A stretch of 13,171 bases of DNA, taken from the NCBI GenBank assembly GCA_937967875.1, contig CALBTQ010000612.1, forward strand, positions 1-13,171, in the 5' to 3' direction. Origin of the DNA: an uncultured Pseudomonadota bacterium (GTDB taxonomy: Bacteria; Lernaellota; Lernaellaia; Lernaellales; Lernaellaceae). The translations under genes were made by a program, and so were the position numbers. Below, in pieces: positions 7,382 to 13,171 of the stretch. The notes under the pieces were generated by a model. It was not told the origin of the DNA. It ran no database searches and was given only the letters and a program-made list of their open reading frames with translations. Numbering within the stretch: position 1 is the stretch's first letter; each line of letters starts with the position of its first letter.

Positions 7382-7411
7382 TTGACGACGGCCGCATCGC
7401 TTCTTTATAAA
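7382..7411 (+). promoter_or_regulatory. sigma-70-like promoter of the panE-family gene
   Basis: TTGACG (7382-7387), 18-base spacer, TATAAA (7406-7411); TTATAA one base earlier gives a 17-base spacer. Transcription from about 7418 fits the ATG at 7439 and rules out the upstream TTG at 7382. Confidence 0.6.
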
Positions 7412-7438
7412 GGACGGACCTTTCGGGGGAGCGAACGC

Positions 7439-8353
7439 ATGCACACAGTCATCATCGGCGCAGGAGCGATGGGCAGCCTGATCGGCTACCTGCTCTTTCG
7501 CGCCGGCGCCCAGGTGGACCTGATCGAGCGCGATCCGGCGATCGTGCGCGCGATCAACGCCGAGGGACTGCGCGTGGAAGGCGTCAGCGGCGGGCACATC
7601 GTGCCGTTGCGGGTCCGCGCCGAAGCGCCGGAGGGCGCCGCGGCGGACATGATTTTCGTGTTGGTCAAGGCGCAGGACACGGCGGCGGCGATCGAGACGA
7701 TCCGGCCGCTGGTGTCTTCGCGCACGGTGGCGGTAACCTGGCAAAACGGCGTGGGCAGCGAACGGCTGCTGGGCGAAGCGCTGGGCCGCGAACGGGTCAT
7801 CGCCGGGGTGACGAATCTCGGTGCGTCATTGCTGGCCCCGGGCCACGTGCTGCACACCAGTTGGGGCGACACGACGCTCGCGGCGCTGGAGCCGGCCGCG
7901 CACGACCGGGCCGAGTCGGCGGCCTCGTTCCTCACCCGGCACGGGCTGAAGACGACGGTCACCGCCGACGCGGCGAGCATGCTGTGGGGCAAGGTGATCG
8001 TCAACGTGGGCGTGAGCGCGATCACCACGCTGGCGCGCGTGCGCAACGGGCGGCTGCTGGACGTGCCCGCGGCCAAGGAACTGATGCACGCGGCCGTCAA
8101 GGAGGCGCAACAGGTGCTGGAAGCCGCGCAGATCAAGCTGCCGTATCGCAATCCGCTGACGCAGATCGAACAGTCGCTCGGGCGCACGGCCGACAGCCTG
8201 TCGGCCACGCTGCAGGACCATTACCGCGGGCGGCCGACGGAGATCGATTTCATCAACGGCGCGGTGGTCCGGCTGGCCGAGGAGCTGTCGCTGGATGCGC
8301 CGATCAACCGCACGTTGACCCTGCTGGTCAAGACGGCCGAAAGCGCGAACTAG
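7439..8353 (+). CDS. panE: 2-dehydropantoate 2-reductase family protein
   Basis: A 304-aa NADPH-dependent ketopantoate reductase (PanE/ApbA family), which reduces 2-dehydropantoate to pantoate in pantothenate and coenzyme A synthesis. Seen: the nucleotide-binding GAGAMG (Gly7, Gly9, Gly12) in the first strand-helix, the WQNGVGSE block, the catalytic Lys185 in LWGKVIVNVGVSAITTL, and the C-terminal substrate-binding segment TEIDFINGAVV with Glu268. GGGGGAG lies seven bases before the ATG at 7439, which is preferred to the upstream TTG. It stands alone: no panB or panC is nearby, and many genomes hold several paralogues of this family acting on other 2-keto acids, so the exact substrate is less certain than the family. 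It converges on the membrane protein gene with one base between the stops. Confidence 0.9.
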   Translation: MHTVIIGAGAMGSLIGYLLFRAGAQVDLIERDPAIVRAINAEGLRVEGVSGGHIVPLRVRAEAPEGAAADMIFVLVKAQDTAAAIETIRPLVSSRTVAVTWQNGVGSERLLGEALGRERVIAGVTNLGASLLAPGHVLHTSWGDTTLAALEPAAHDRAESAASFLTRHGLKTTVTADAASMLWGKVIVNVGVSAITTLARVRNGRLLDVPAAKELMHAAVKEAQQVLEAAQIKLPYRNPLTQIEQSLGRTADSLSATLQDHYRGRPTEIDFINGAVVRLAEELSLDAPINRTLTLLVKTAESAN

Positions 8354-8354
8354 C

Positions 8355-9734
8355 CTACATCAGATTCCAGAAGACGAGCGCGTATTGCACCGCCGCCGTG
8401 CCGGTGAGGAACACGCACAGCGGCAGGCGATAGGACTTTTCCCCTTCGACCAGCGCCAGGCCCGGCGCGGCCAGCAGGAGCCATGCGCCCAGGACATGCG
8501 AATAGTAGCGGCCCCAGAAAGGCCCGCGCACCACGACGATCGACCCGAAGAACAGCAGAATATACAGCGCGAAGGCCAGGTGCGGCGGGCGATGCCGGTT
8601 GCGGTTGAGCGCGACCAGCGGCAGCGTCGGCGCGAGCAGCAACAGCGTCGCGTAGACGAACCGTTTGAGCGAGAAATCCAGAATGTTCCAACCGGCGCCC
8701 ATCAGCTCGACCTGCGTCTGGAAGTTGCGGCCCACCTCGAGTTGGAAGATGTAAAACGCGAACAGCGCCGCCGGCACAACCGCCGTGGCCAGCACGACGG
8801 TCGCAAGGCGTTTGACTTCCCACCGGCGCGTGCGCCACGACTCGACGAGCTCGACCAGCGTGGGCACGGCCATCAGCGGGAAGAGCGTCGTTTTCTGAAA
8901 CACGCCCAACACGATGGCCACGACCATGGCCGTCAGGCGGTCAGAGGACGGTTTTTCGCGCCAGCTCAACCAGAGGTGAAAAAACAGCAGCACGAAAAAC
9001 CCGTTGATCGCGTCGAGCTGAATGAACAGGCAGTTGCGGGCCGTCGCGCCGTGGGCGAGAAAGAGCACGCCCAGCGGCCAGAAGATCGTCGCCGGGGAAA
9101 CGCGGCGGACGATCGCGCGCAGCAGCCACAGCGAGCCGGCGGTCGCCGCCAGGTTGAAAGCCATGAGCACCGCCGCCGCGTTGTGCACGATGAACATGCC
9201 CACGGCGATCAGCGTGGGCGTGAGCGGGCTGGGCGCGTGCGGATACTCGCCGATGAACCGCCACAGCGCGGGCAGCACGGCCGGATCGTTGCTGGTCAGC
9301 GCGAGGTGCAGGATCTCGCCGAAACGCGCGTAGTCGTCCCACAAAGGCCGCCCCCAGGCGAGCCAATAGCGATGCGACAACCAGCCGTCGAGCGCCAGCA
9401 GGGCGACAAACAGCATCGTTTCGGCCGCCACCGGCAAGCGCGGCCACGCGCCGGCGAACGTGCCGCGTCGCGCGGCCAGCCACAACGCGCCGGCGAGCGC
9501 GAACAAAACAAGTGCGCCGAGCAACAATAAGTCGGGCAGTTTGTGCAGCAGGTAGTGGTAATGGTTCAAAATGATCGCGTGCGGGTACGGCACGTCGAAA
9601 CGCGCGACGAACCAGGCGGGCCACAACCGCCACAGCATCCCCAGGAGGAACATGATCATTCCCGCCACGGCACAGCAGAGAGCCTGGCGACATTGGCGGG
9701 CACGGCAATCGACCGGGGAAACTTCGGGCTCCAT
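8355..9734 (-). CDS. polytopic membrane protein, possibly GT-C glycosyltransferase-like
   Basis: A 459-aa integral membrane protein. Many hydrophobic segments are visible, for example AVAGMIMFLLGMLW (about 22-35), LLLLGALVLFALAGALWLAA (about 69-88), MLFVALLALDGWL, LLFFHLWLSW, VVLATAVVPAALFAFYIF and HVLGAWLLLAAPGLAL, in total roughly ten or more. After the third there is a polar loop with Asp133-Asp134 (PLWDDYARFGEIL), reminiscent of the acidic pair in the outer loop of GT-C sugar transferases; this is only a resemblance. The ATG at 9734 is chosen because a promoter (9766-9794) ends just upstream, although its ribosome site is weak (GAAAG). The frame stays open to 10178, but that would overlap fmdB and is rejected. 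It lies 65 bases downstream of the FmdB-type gene on the same strand. No recognised sugar-pathway partner is near. Confidence 0.8.
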   Translation of the reverse strand: MEPEVSPVDCRARQCRQALCCAVAGMIMFLLGMLWRLWPAWFVARFDVPYPHAIILNHYHYLLHKLPDLLLLGALVLFALAGALWLAARRGTFAGAWPRLPVAAETMLFVALLALDGWLSHRYWLAWGRPLWDDYARFGEILHLALTSNDPAVLPALWRFIGEYPHAPSPLTPTLIAVGMFIVHNAAAVLMAFNLAATAGSLWLLRAIVRRVSPATIFWPLGVLFLAHGATARNCLFIQLDAINGFFVLLFFHLWLSWREKPSSDRLTAMVVAIVLGVFQKTTLFPLMAVPTLVELVESWRTRRWEVKRLATVVLATAVVPAALFAFYIFQLEVGRNFQTQVELMGAGWNILDFSLKRFVYATLLLLAPTLPLVALNRNRHRPPHLAFALYILLFFGSIVVVRGPFWGRYYSHVLGAWLLLAAPGLALVEGEKSYRLPLCVFLTGTAAVQYALVFWNLM

Positions 9735-9765
9735 GGCCAGCTTTCGTTGCGGTTGAATTATCCGG

Positions 9766-9794
9766 ACTATCGCACAGGCGCGGGCGGGGTTCAA
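9766..9794 (-). promoter_or_regulatory. candidate promoter of the polytopic membrane protein gene
   Basis: Minus-strand TTGAAC (9789-9794), 17-base spacer, GATAGT (9766-9771). It starts inside the last codons of the FmdB-type gene region and predicts a start near 9760, giving a short leader before the ATG at 9734. Confidence 0.45.
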
Positions 9795-9799
9795 ACGGT

Positions 9800-10147
9800 T
9801 CAGGAAACGACGATGGGCGCTTTGGCCTTGCGCTCCTTTTCCTTTTTCTCCGCTTCGGCTTTCGCCTGGATCTCGTAGGGGCAGCCGCCGGGCGGCGGGC
9901 CGGTGGGCGCGGAGTCGGGGGCCTGGGGCACAAACTGCACGTTGCCCATGGACTTGAGCTCGTTCATCATTTCGGTCTGCGTGCGTTCGACGCTGACGCC
10001 GAAACCGCTGGGCACCTTGCGCAGCTTCTTGCCGCCGCATTTTTGGCAGCGGCGCTTTTTGCCGAACAACCGCGGGCGCTCGTACATCTTTTCCAGGAAG
10101 CTGGAAACGTGCCCGCAGGAGGCGCATTCGTACTCGTAAATCGGCAT
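9800..10147 (-). CDS. FmdB-family zinc ribbon protein
   Basis: A 115-aa protein beginning MPIYEYECASCGH, the hallmark of the FmdB/CxxC_CxxC_SSSS regulatory zinc ribbon family. Cysteines C8, C11, C34 and C37 form the metal site (CASC and CQKC). The stretch between the two CXXC pairs is basic (GKKRRCQKCGGKKLRK), and the C-terminal half is low complexity: PPPGGCPYE, then a Glu/Lys/Ala helix. Family members are proposed regulators, but a defined role is rarely proven. GGAG lies six bases before the ATG. It is divergent from the 69-aa gene across only 46 bases and upstream of the membrane protein gene on its own strand. Confidence 0.9.
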   Translation of the reverse strand: MPIYEYECASCGHVSSFLEKMYERPRLFGKKRRCQKCGGKKLRKVPSGFGVSVERTQTEMMNELKSMGNVQFVPQAPDSAPTGPPPGGCPYEIQAKAEAEKKEKERKAKAPIVVS

Positions 10148-10193
10148 TGTTTTCTCCGGCGGCCTTGCGTAGACTCACGTCTCCGGAGGCCGA

Positions 10194-10403
10194 ATGTTCA
10201 TCGAGTGTTTACGTCACAAATCGAAAATCCAGCGCAATGTCTGGTGGTGCATCGAGCGCTGCCCGAAGAAGTGCGAAAACTTCTACGCCATCCCGCCCAA
10301 GAAAATCGCCAAGCTGCTGGCCACGCAACCCGAGCGCGGGCGCGGTCATCAACTGGAGATGTTCAAGCAGCCCAAGCCGAAAAGCCGCAAGAGCAAAAGC
10401 TAG
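10194..10403 (+). CDS. 69-aa cysteine-rich protein, unknown
   Basis: A short protein with Cys5 and then Cys19, Cys23 and Cys27 (VWWCIERCPKKCENFYAIPP), i.e. CX3CX3C, which could bind a metal or form disulphides. The rest is basic, ending in KPKSRKSKS. A GGAGG sits four bases before the ATG. No signal peptide is seen. I do not recognise the family. It is divergent from the FmdB-type gene and convergent with the next gene, sharing the tetranucleotide CTAG for both stop codons. The clear ribosome site, Cys spacing and exact fit between neighbours support a real gene despite its size. Confidence 0.62.
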   Translation: MFIECLRHKSKIQRNVWWCIERCPKKCENFYAIPPKKIAKLLATQPERGRGHQLEMFKQPKPKSRKSKS

Positions 10404-10837
10404 TTCTCGAACGGCTCGCCGCATTCCGGGCAAACGTCCGCGTCGGGCGGCACGGCGGCCCCGCAACTGTCGCAGAAGAATTCCTCGGCCGCCTGCTCTT
10501 CCAGTTCCTCTTCCGATTGCGGCGCGAGCACCGAGGCGACGATCTCCTGCGCCTGGGTCATGAAGCGTTTGGGCACGCTGATCTTCGAATCGTGCGGCGC
10601 GTACATCTGCACGGCGCCCAGGGCGTCGCCGGACAGCACGTAGGGAATCCCCGCCACATCGAGTTCGGCGACGATCAAGCGCGTGTTGATTTCACCCTGC
10701 GCCTCGGTCAGCGTTTCGTACTCGTAATCCGGATGCTCGGGATCCTCGTCCAGATGTGCAACCAGCGCCACTTCGCAGTCCGGGCACACGGCGATCCCAT
10801 TCACATACTCGGCTCGACATTGCGGACAAAAGGGCAT
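10400..10837 (-). CDS. DUF2007-like protein with zinc ribbons at both ends
   Basis: A 145-aa cytoplasmic protein in three parts. The N-terminal zinc ribbon has C4, C7, C18 and C21 (MPFCPQC and VCPDC). The centre, about 50-105 (RLIVAELDVAGIPYVLSGD, then KISVPKRFMTQAQEIVAS), resembles the small DUF2007 'putative signal transducing protein' fold. An acidic linker (SEEELEEQAAEE) leads to a C-terminal zinc ribbon with C122, C125, C136 and C139 (CDSC and CPECG). AAGGAGG precedes the ATG at 10837. The family name for the centre is from pattern, not from a search. DUF2007 proteins often sit next to a single ribbon; two flanking ribbons are less usual. Function unknown; protein-protein or nucleic-acid contact is plausible. 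Confidence 0.82.
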   Translation of the reverse strand: MPFCPQCRAEYVNGIAVCPDCEVALVAHLDEDPEHPDYEYETLTEAQGEINTRLIVAELDVAGIPYVLSGDALGAVQMYAPHDSKISVPKRFMTQAQEIVASVLAPQSEEELEEQAAEEFFCDSCGAAVPPDADVCPECGEPFEN

Positions 10838-10867
10838 AGCGCCTCCTTAAGGTGATTTTCAATTCTC

Positions 10868-10873
10868 ATTGTA
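10868..10873 (-). promoter_or_regulatory. candidate -10 box of the double-zinc-ribbon gene
   Basis: Minus-strand TACAAT (five of six consensus bases) lies about 31 bases before the ATG at 10837, but no matching -35 is seen at normal spacing. It would need an activator or another sigma factor. Confidence 0.3.
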
Positions 10874-10931
10874 CACGATTTTCGCCGCTTGCCGACGGGA
10901 AAAGCAATGGATAATCAGCCCACTGGCCGGT

Positions 10932-10963
10932 AAAAAAAAGCCCCGCCGGGGGGGCGACGGGGC
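10932..10963 (-). terminator. intrinsic terminator of hsp20
   Basis: Read on the minus strand: GCCCCG (10963-10958), a C-rich loop, CGGGGC (10945-10940), then eight U (plus-strand A-run 10932-10939). A shifted pairing GCCCC+GCC/GGC+GGGGC is also possible. It lies about 80 bases after the hsp20 stop and ahead of the next minus-strand gene. Confidence 0.9.
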
Positions 10964-10996
10964 CGAGGGGTATCGGGGGTTGGTGAGGTGTTCCAA

Positions 10997-11018
10997 CCGG
11001 CGACGTCCAGGTCGCCGG
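10997..11018. other. perfect GC hairpin in the hsp20 3' region
   Basis: CCGGCGAC (10997-11004), loop GTCCAG, GTCGCCGG (11011-11018). An eight-bp stem with no U-run lies between the hsp20 stop and its terminator. It may stabilise the mRNA 3' end. Confidence 0.55.
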
Positions 11019-11041
11019 CCGGTATATGGAATGAGCGGTCC

Positions 11042-11458
11042 TTAGTGGTATTTGACTTCGATCGTGCGCGCCTTGGACTGCTCGCTTTTGGGGAGCGTGA
11101 CCTTGAGAATGCCCTTGTCCATCGTGGCTTCGATTTTCTCGACGTCGACCGTGTTCGGGAGCGTGAACGAGCGCGAGAAGCCGCCGTACATCTGCTCGAC
11201 GCGGCTGTACTTGTCCTTGGTTTCGCTGTTTTCCAGGTGCCGCTCGCCGGAGATCGTCAGCACGTTGTTTTCCACATTGACGGTGATGTCGCTCTGCGCC
11301 AGACCCGGCAGCGCGGCGGTGATGACGAAGTTCTCGTCGGCCTCGTAGATGTCAACCGCCGGAGTCCAGCAGGTGTTGATGTTTTCGTTCTCCGCGCCGT
11401 AAAGCGTGTTGAGGAAACGATCCATTTCGCGATAGGGATTCCATCTGATCAGTGCCAT
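11042..11458 (-). CDS. hsp20: Hsp20/alpha-crystallin small heat-shock protein
   Basis: A 138-aa small heat-shock protein, an ATP-independent chaperone that holds unfolding proteins for refolding by DnaK and ClpB. The alpha-crystallin domain spans about 31-124, from WTPAVDIYEADENFVITAAL to the family signature KGILKVTLPK (115-124). The N-terminal arm is short (MALIRWNPYREMDRF), as in many bacterial class A/B proteins, and the C-terminal tail carries the I-X-V oligomer-docking motif IEV (133-135). AAGGAGG is seven bases before the ATG. The gene is divergent from a putative regulator and near clpB, a natural functional partner. Its best promoter is about 190 bases upstream, leaving a long leader. 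Confidence 0.95.
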   Translation of the reverse strand: MALIRWNPYREMDRFLNTLYGAENENINTCWTPAVDIYEADENFVITAALPGLAQSDITVNVENNVLTISGERHLENSETKDKYSRVEQMYGGFSRSFTLPNTVDVEKIEATMDKGILKVTLPKSEQSKARTIEVKYH

Positions 11459-11653
11459 GGTCCATCCTCCTTATAGTTCATCGAGGTTGTTGTTTTTTTT
11501 TGCGGGCCGCGTTGTTCGGCGCCGGGGATGCCCACGAGCCGCGAACTGGAAGCAGAACTTGTCTCGCTTTTCGTTGGGTTGTGAAGTTTGTCGGCGTCGC
11601 GATCATCGTTGACATCCCCTTTGCCTTTGGCAGTCCGTCTTATTTACGTCCAA

Positions 11654-11682
11654 ACAATAAGAACGCCCCCCGGGGCGGTCAA
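11654..11682 (-). promoter_or_regulatory. candidate hsp20 promoter with GC palindrome in the spacer
   Basis: Minus-strand TTGACC (11677-11682), 17-base spacer, TATTGT (11654-11659). The spacer holds the palindrome CGCCCC-CC-GGGGCG (11664-11677), which could be an operator. The -35 box is back to back with the divergent TTGACA at 11690, seven bases away. It does not look like an E. coli sigma-32 promoter. Confidence 0.5.
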
Positions 11683-11689
11683 GGGTCGT

Positions 11690-11718
11690 TTGACATTTTT
11701 TTCGCATTTAATTAACTT
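11690..11718 (+). promoter_or_regulatory. candidate promoter of the putative heat-shock regulator gene
   Basis: A perfect TTGACA (11690-11695), 17-base spacer and TAACTT (11713-11718), a weak -10. The -10 overlaps the palindrome at 11715-11736. A weak -10 beneath an operator would suit a regulated promoter. Confidence 0.45.
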
Positions 11719-11736
11719 TGATAACGTCATCAAAGT
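11715..11736. promoter_or_regulatory. 22-bp palindromic operator candidate
   Basis: ACTTTGAT (11715-11722), six-base centre AACGTC, ATCAAAGT (11729-11736): perfect eight-bp arms with an ACGT core. It covers the -10/+1 region of the plus-strand promoter and ends just before the GGGAGG ribosome site. It matches neither CIRCE (TTAGCACTC-N9-GAGTGCTAA) nor HAIR (CTTGAGT-N7-ACTCAAG). Autoregulation by the downstream gene product is a reasonable guess. Confidence 0.6.
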
Positions 11737-11747
11737 GGGAGGCGCCG

Positions 11748-12452
11748 ATGACCGAGGAGAAACACCATCCGGTGCGCGGCGGGCGACGCGGCGGACGCGG
11801 TGAGGTCGACCGGACCGTCGACGCGGCGGTCGCCTGGCTCGCCGAACGCAAGGAGTCGATGGAAGAGGAACTCACCTTGCGCGCCAAGGAAATCGGCGAC
11901 TACCTGATCGAGCACTTCTTCGACAACGACATCAACGAGGTCGCCTCGCAGAATCCCGTAAAAAACATGTCGTTTCGCCGCCTATGCGAACGGACCGACC
12001 TACCCTTCCCCGAAACGGCGCTGCGCCGCTTTCTGCACGTGGCGATCAACTTCCGCCTCTTGCCGGCCGGCAAAGCCAAGCTGCTGCCGCCTTCACACCA
12101 CAGCGTGCTGTACCAGGTGGCCGATCCGGGCGAGCGGCGCAAGATCGGCATCGAGGCGGCGAACCGCGAATTGTCCGTGCGCAAATTGCGCGAAATCGTT
12201 AAAGGTAAGGGACGACGGCGGCCCGGCGCCGGACGCAAGCCGGAGACGAATTTCTATAAAAACTGGAAACAATTGGTCGATTCGGTGCAATGCCTGGCCG
12301 TCGACTGCACCGAAGACGATTTTCTGGAAGGCAAGCACCGGCAGGAGGTGCGCCGGCAGTCGCGCGCCATCCGCGACCAGCTCAACCGGATCATCGACCG
12401 CCTCAACGACATGAACCTGGACGACGAAGGCGAAAACGACGAGCGATCTTGA
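11748..12452 (+). CDS. putative DNA-binding regulator between hsp20 and clpB
   Basis: A 234-aa, highly charged protein of no family I recognise. GGGAGG lies five bases before the ATG at 11748; an ATG at 11718 is inside the operator and is rejected. Residues 8-19 are a basic Arg/Gly stretch. About 28-60 is helical. About 74-105 (SFRRLCERTDLPFPETALRR, then FLHVAINFRLL) reads like a helix-turn-helix or winged-helix unit. About 115-152 (PSHHSVLYQVADPGERRKIG, then SVRKLREIV) resembles the ParB-type pattern in which a helix pair is followed by a learned-order 'xVRxLR' helix. A basic linker KGKGRRRPGAGRKP (152-165) follows, then an acidic, coiled-coil-like C-terminus (about 195-226). No signal or membrane segment is seen. 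The position between hsp20 and clpB and the palindrome over its own promoter suggest a heat-shock regulator. That role is inferred, not shown. Confidence 0.7.
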   Translation: MTEEKHHPVRGGRRGGRGEVDRTVDAAVAWLAERKESMEEELTLRAKEIGDYLIEHFFDNDINEVASQNPVKNMSFRRLCERTDLPFPETALRRFLHVAINFRLLPAGKAKLLPPSHHSVLYQVADPGERRKIGIEAANRELSVRKLREIVKGKGRRRPGAGRKPETNFYKNWKQLVDSVQCLAVDCTEDDFLEGKHRQEVRRQSRAIRDQLNRIIDRLNDMNLDDEGENDERS

Positions 12453-12477
12453 CGCGCGGCCGGACGATTCTTATTTT
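12449..12477 (+). promoter_or_regulatory. candidate clpB promoter overlapping the regulator stop codon
   Basis: TTGACG (12449-12454), 17-base spacer, TATTTT (12472-12477). The TGA stop of the regulator gene lies inside the -35 box. It would give clpB its own transcript in addition to read-through. Confidence 0.45.
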
Positions 12478-12491
12478 TCAAACGAAATAAG
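12470..12491. promoter_or_regulatory. A/T palindrome over the clpB -10 region
   Basis: CTTATTT (12470-12476), eight-base centre TTCAAACG, AAATAAG (12485-12491). Perfect seven-bp arms cover the -10 and probable start of transcription and end just before the clpB ribosome site. It could be an operator or a weak RNA hairpin near the Shine-Dalgarno. Confidence 0.45.
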
Positions 12492-12509
12492 GAAAAAGGA
12501 AGGTACGCC

Positions 12510-13171
<662 letters not shown>

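Noticed and set aside
8385..9530. Plus-strand 381-codon frame opposite the membrane protein
   Set aside because: Composition is almost only Arg, Gln, Glu and His, the expected mirror of a GC-rich hydrophobic gene.
9735..10178. 148-residue N-terminal extension of the polytopic membrane protein
   Set aside because: It overlaps fmdB fully in another frame and reads as Arg/Gln-rich shadow; a promoter directly precedes 9734.
11483..11502. T9 run upstream of hsp20 as a plus-strand terminator
   Set aside because: There is no stem before the T-run and no plus-strand gene ending there.
11715..11736. Reading the regulator palindrome as a HAIR or CIRCE element
   Set aside because: Arms ACTTTGAT/ATCAAAGT and the six-base centre do not fit CTTGAGT-N7-ACTCAAG or TTAGCACTC-N9-GAGTGCTAA.

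Overview
The window is GC-rich, gene-dense bacterial chromosome. Nothing in it identifies a species. A lipoprotein with a very long poly-aspartate linker before a DUF1566-type domain, the broad soil/sediment style of gene content and the small zinc-ribbon proteins suggest an uncultured deltaproteobacterial-like lineage (Myxococcota, Lernaellota or similar). That placement is inference. No rRNA, tRNA, CRISPR array, integrase or transposase gene was seen.

Layout. (1) 1-834, minus strand: the start of a gene running off the left edge, then a poly-Asp DUF1566 lipoprotein. (2) 1025-2959, plus: a secreted S9 prolyl-oligopeptidase-family hydrolase, divergent from the lipoprotein. (3) 3048-5463, plus: a tight three-gene run of histone-deacetylase-family amidohydrolase, archease and an OppF-type ABC ATPase, behind one good sigma-70-like promoter. 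(4) 5464-5854: a non-coding stretch with two head-to-tail 65-67 bp palindromic repeats, a compound hairpin and a ~170 bp MITE-like element. (5) 5855-6367 minus and 6577-7302 plus: a small lipoprotein of unknown function, divergent from a zinc-knuckle/membrane/coiled-coil protein that ends at a textbook intrinsic terminator. (6) 7439-8353, plus: ketopantoate reductase (panE family), convergent with a polytopic membrane protein (8355-9734, minus). (7) 9800-10837: a patch of small cysteine-rich proteins (FmdB-type, a 69-aa orphan, and a DUF2007-like protein with zinc ribbons at both ends). (8) 11042-13171: a heat-shock locus. hsp20 (minus) is divergent from an unrecognised 234-aa putative DNA-binding protein, which is followed by clpB (plus, cut by the right edge).

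Promoters of the form TTGACA/TTGACG-N16-18-TANNNT can be read directly upstream of most genes. Several of them show that the longest open frame over-extends the gene, because the upstream start lies inside the promoter; starts here were moved downstream accordingly.

The strongest candidate for something undescribed is the heat-shock locus. A regulator-like protein with no recognised family sits between hsp20 and clpB. Its own promoter carries an 8+6+8 palindrome over the -10/+1 region, the hsp20 promoter has a GC palindrome in its spacer, and the clpB promoter, which overlaps the regulator's stop codon, has an A/T palindrome over its -10 region. None of these matches CIRCE or HAIR. The inference is a lineage-specific heat-shock control circuit.
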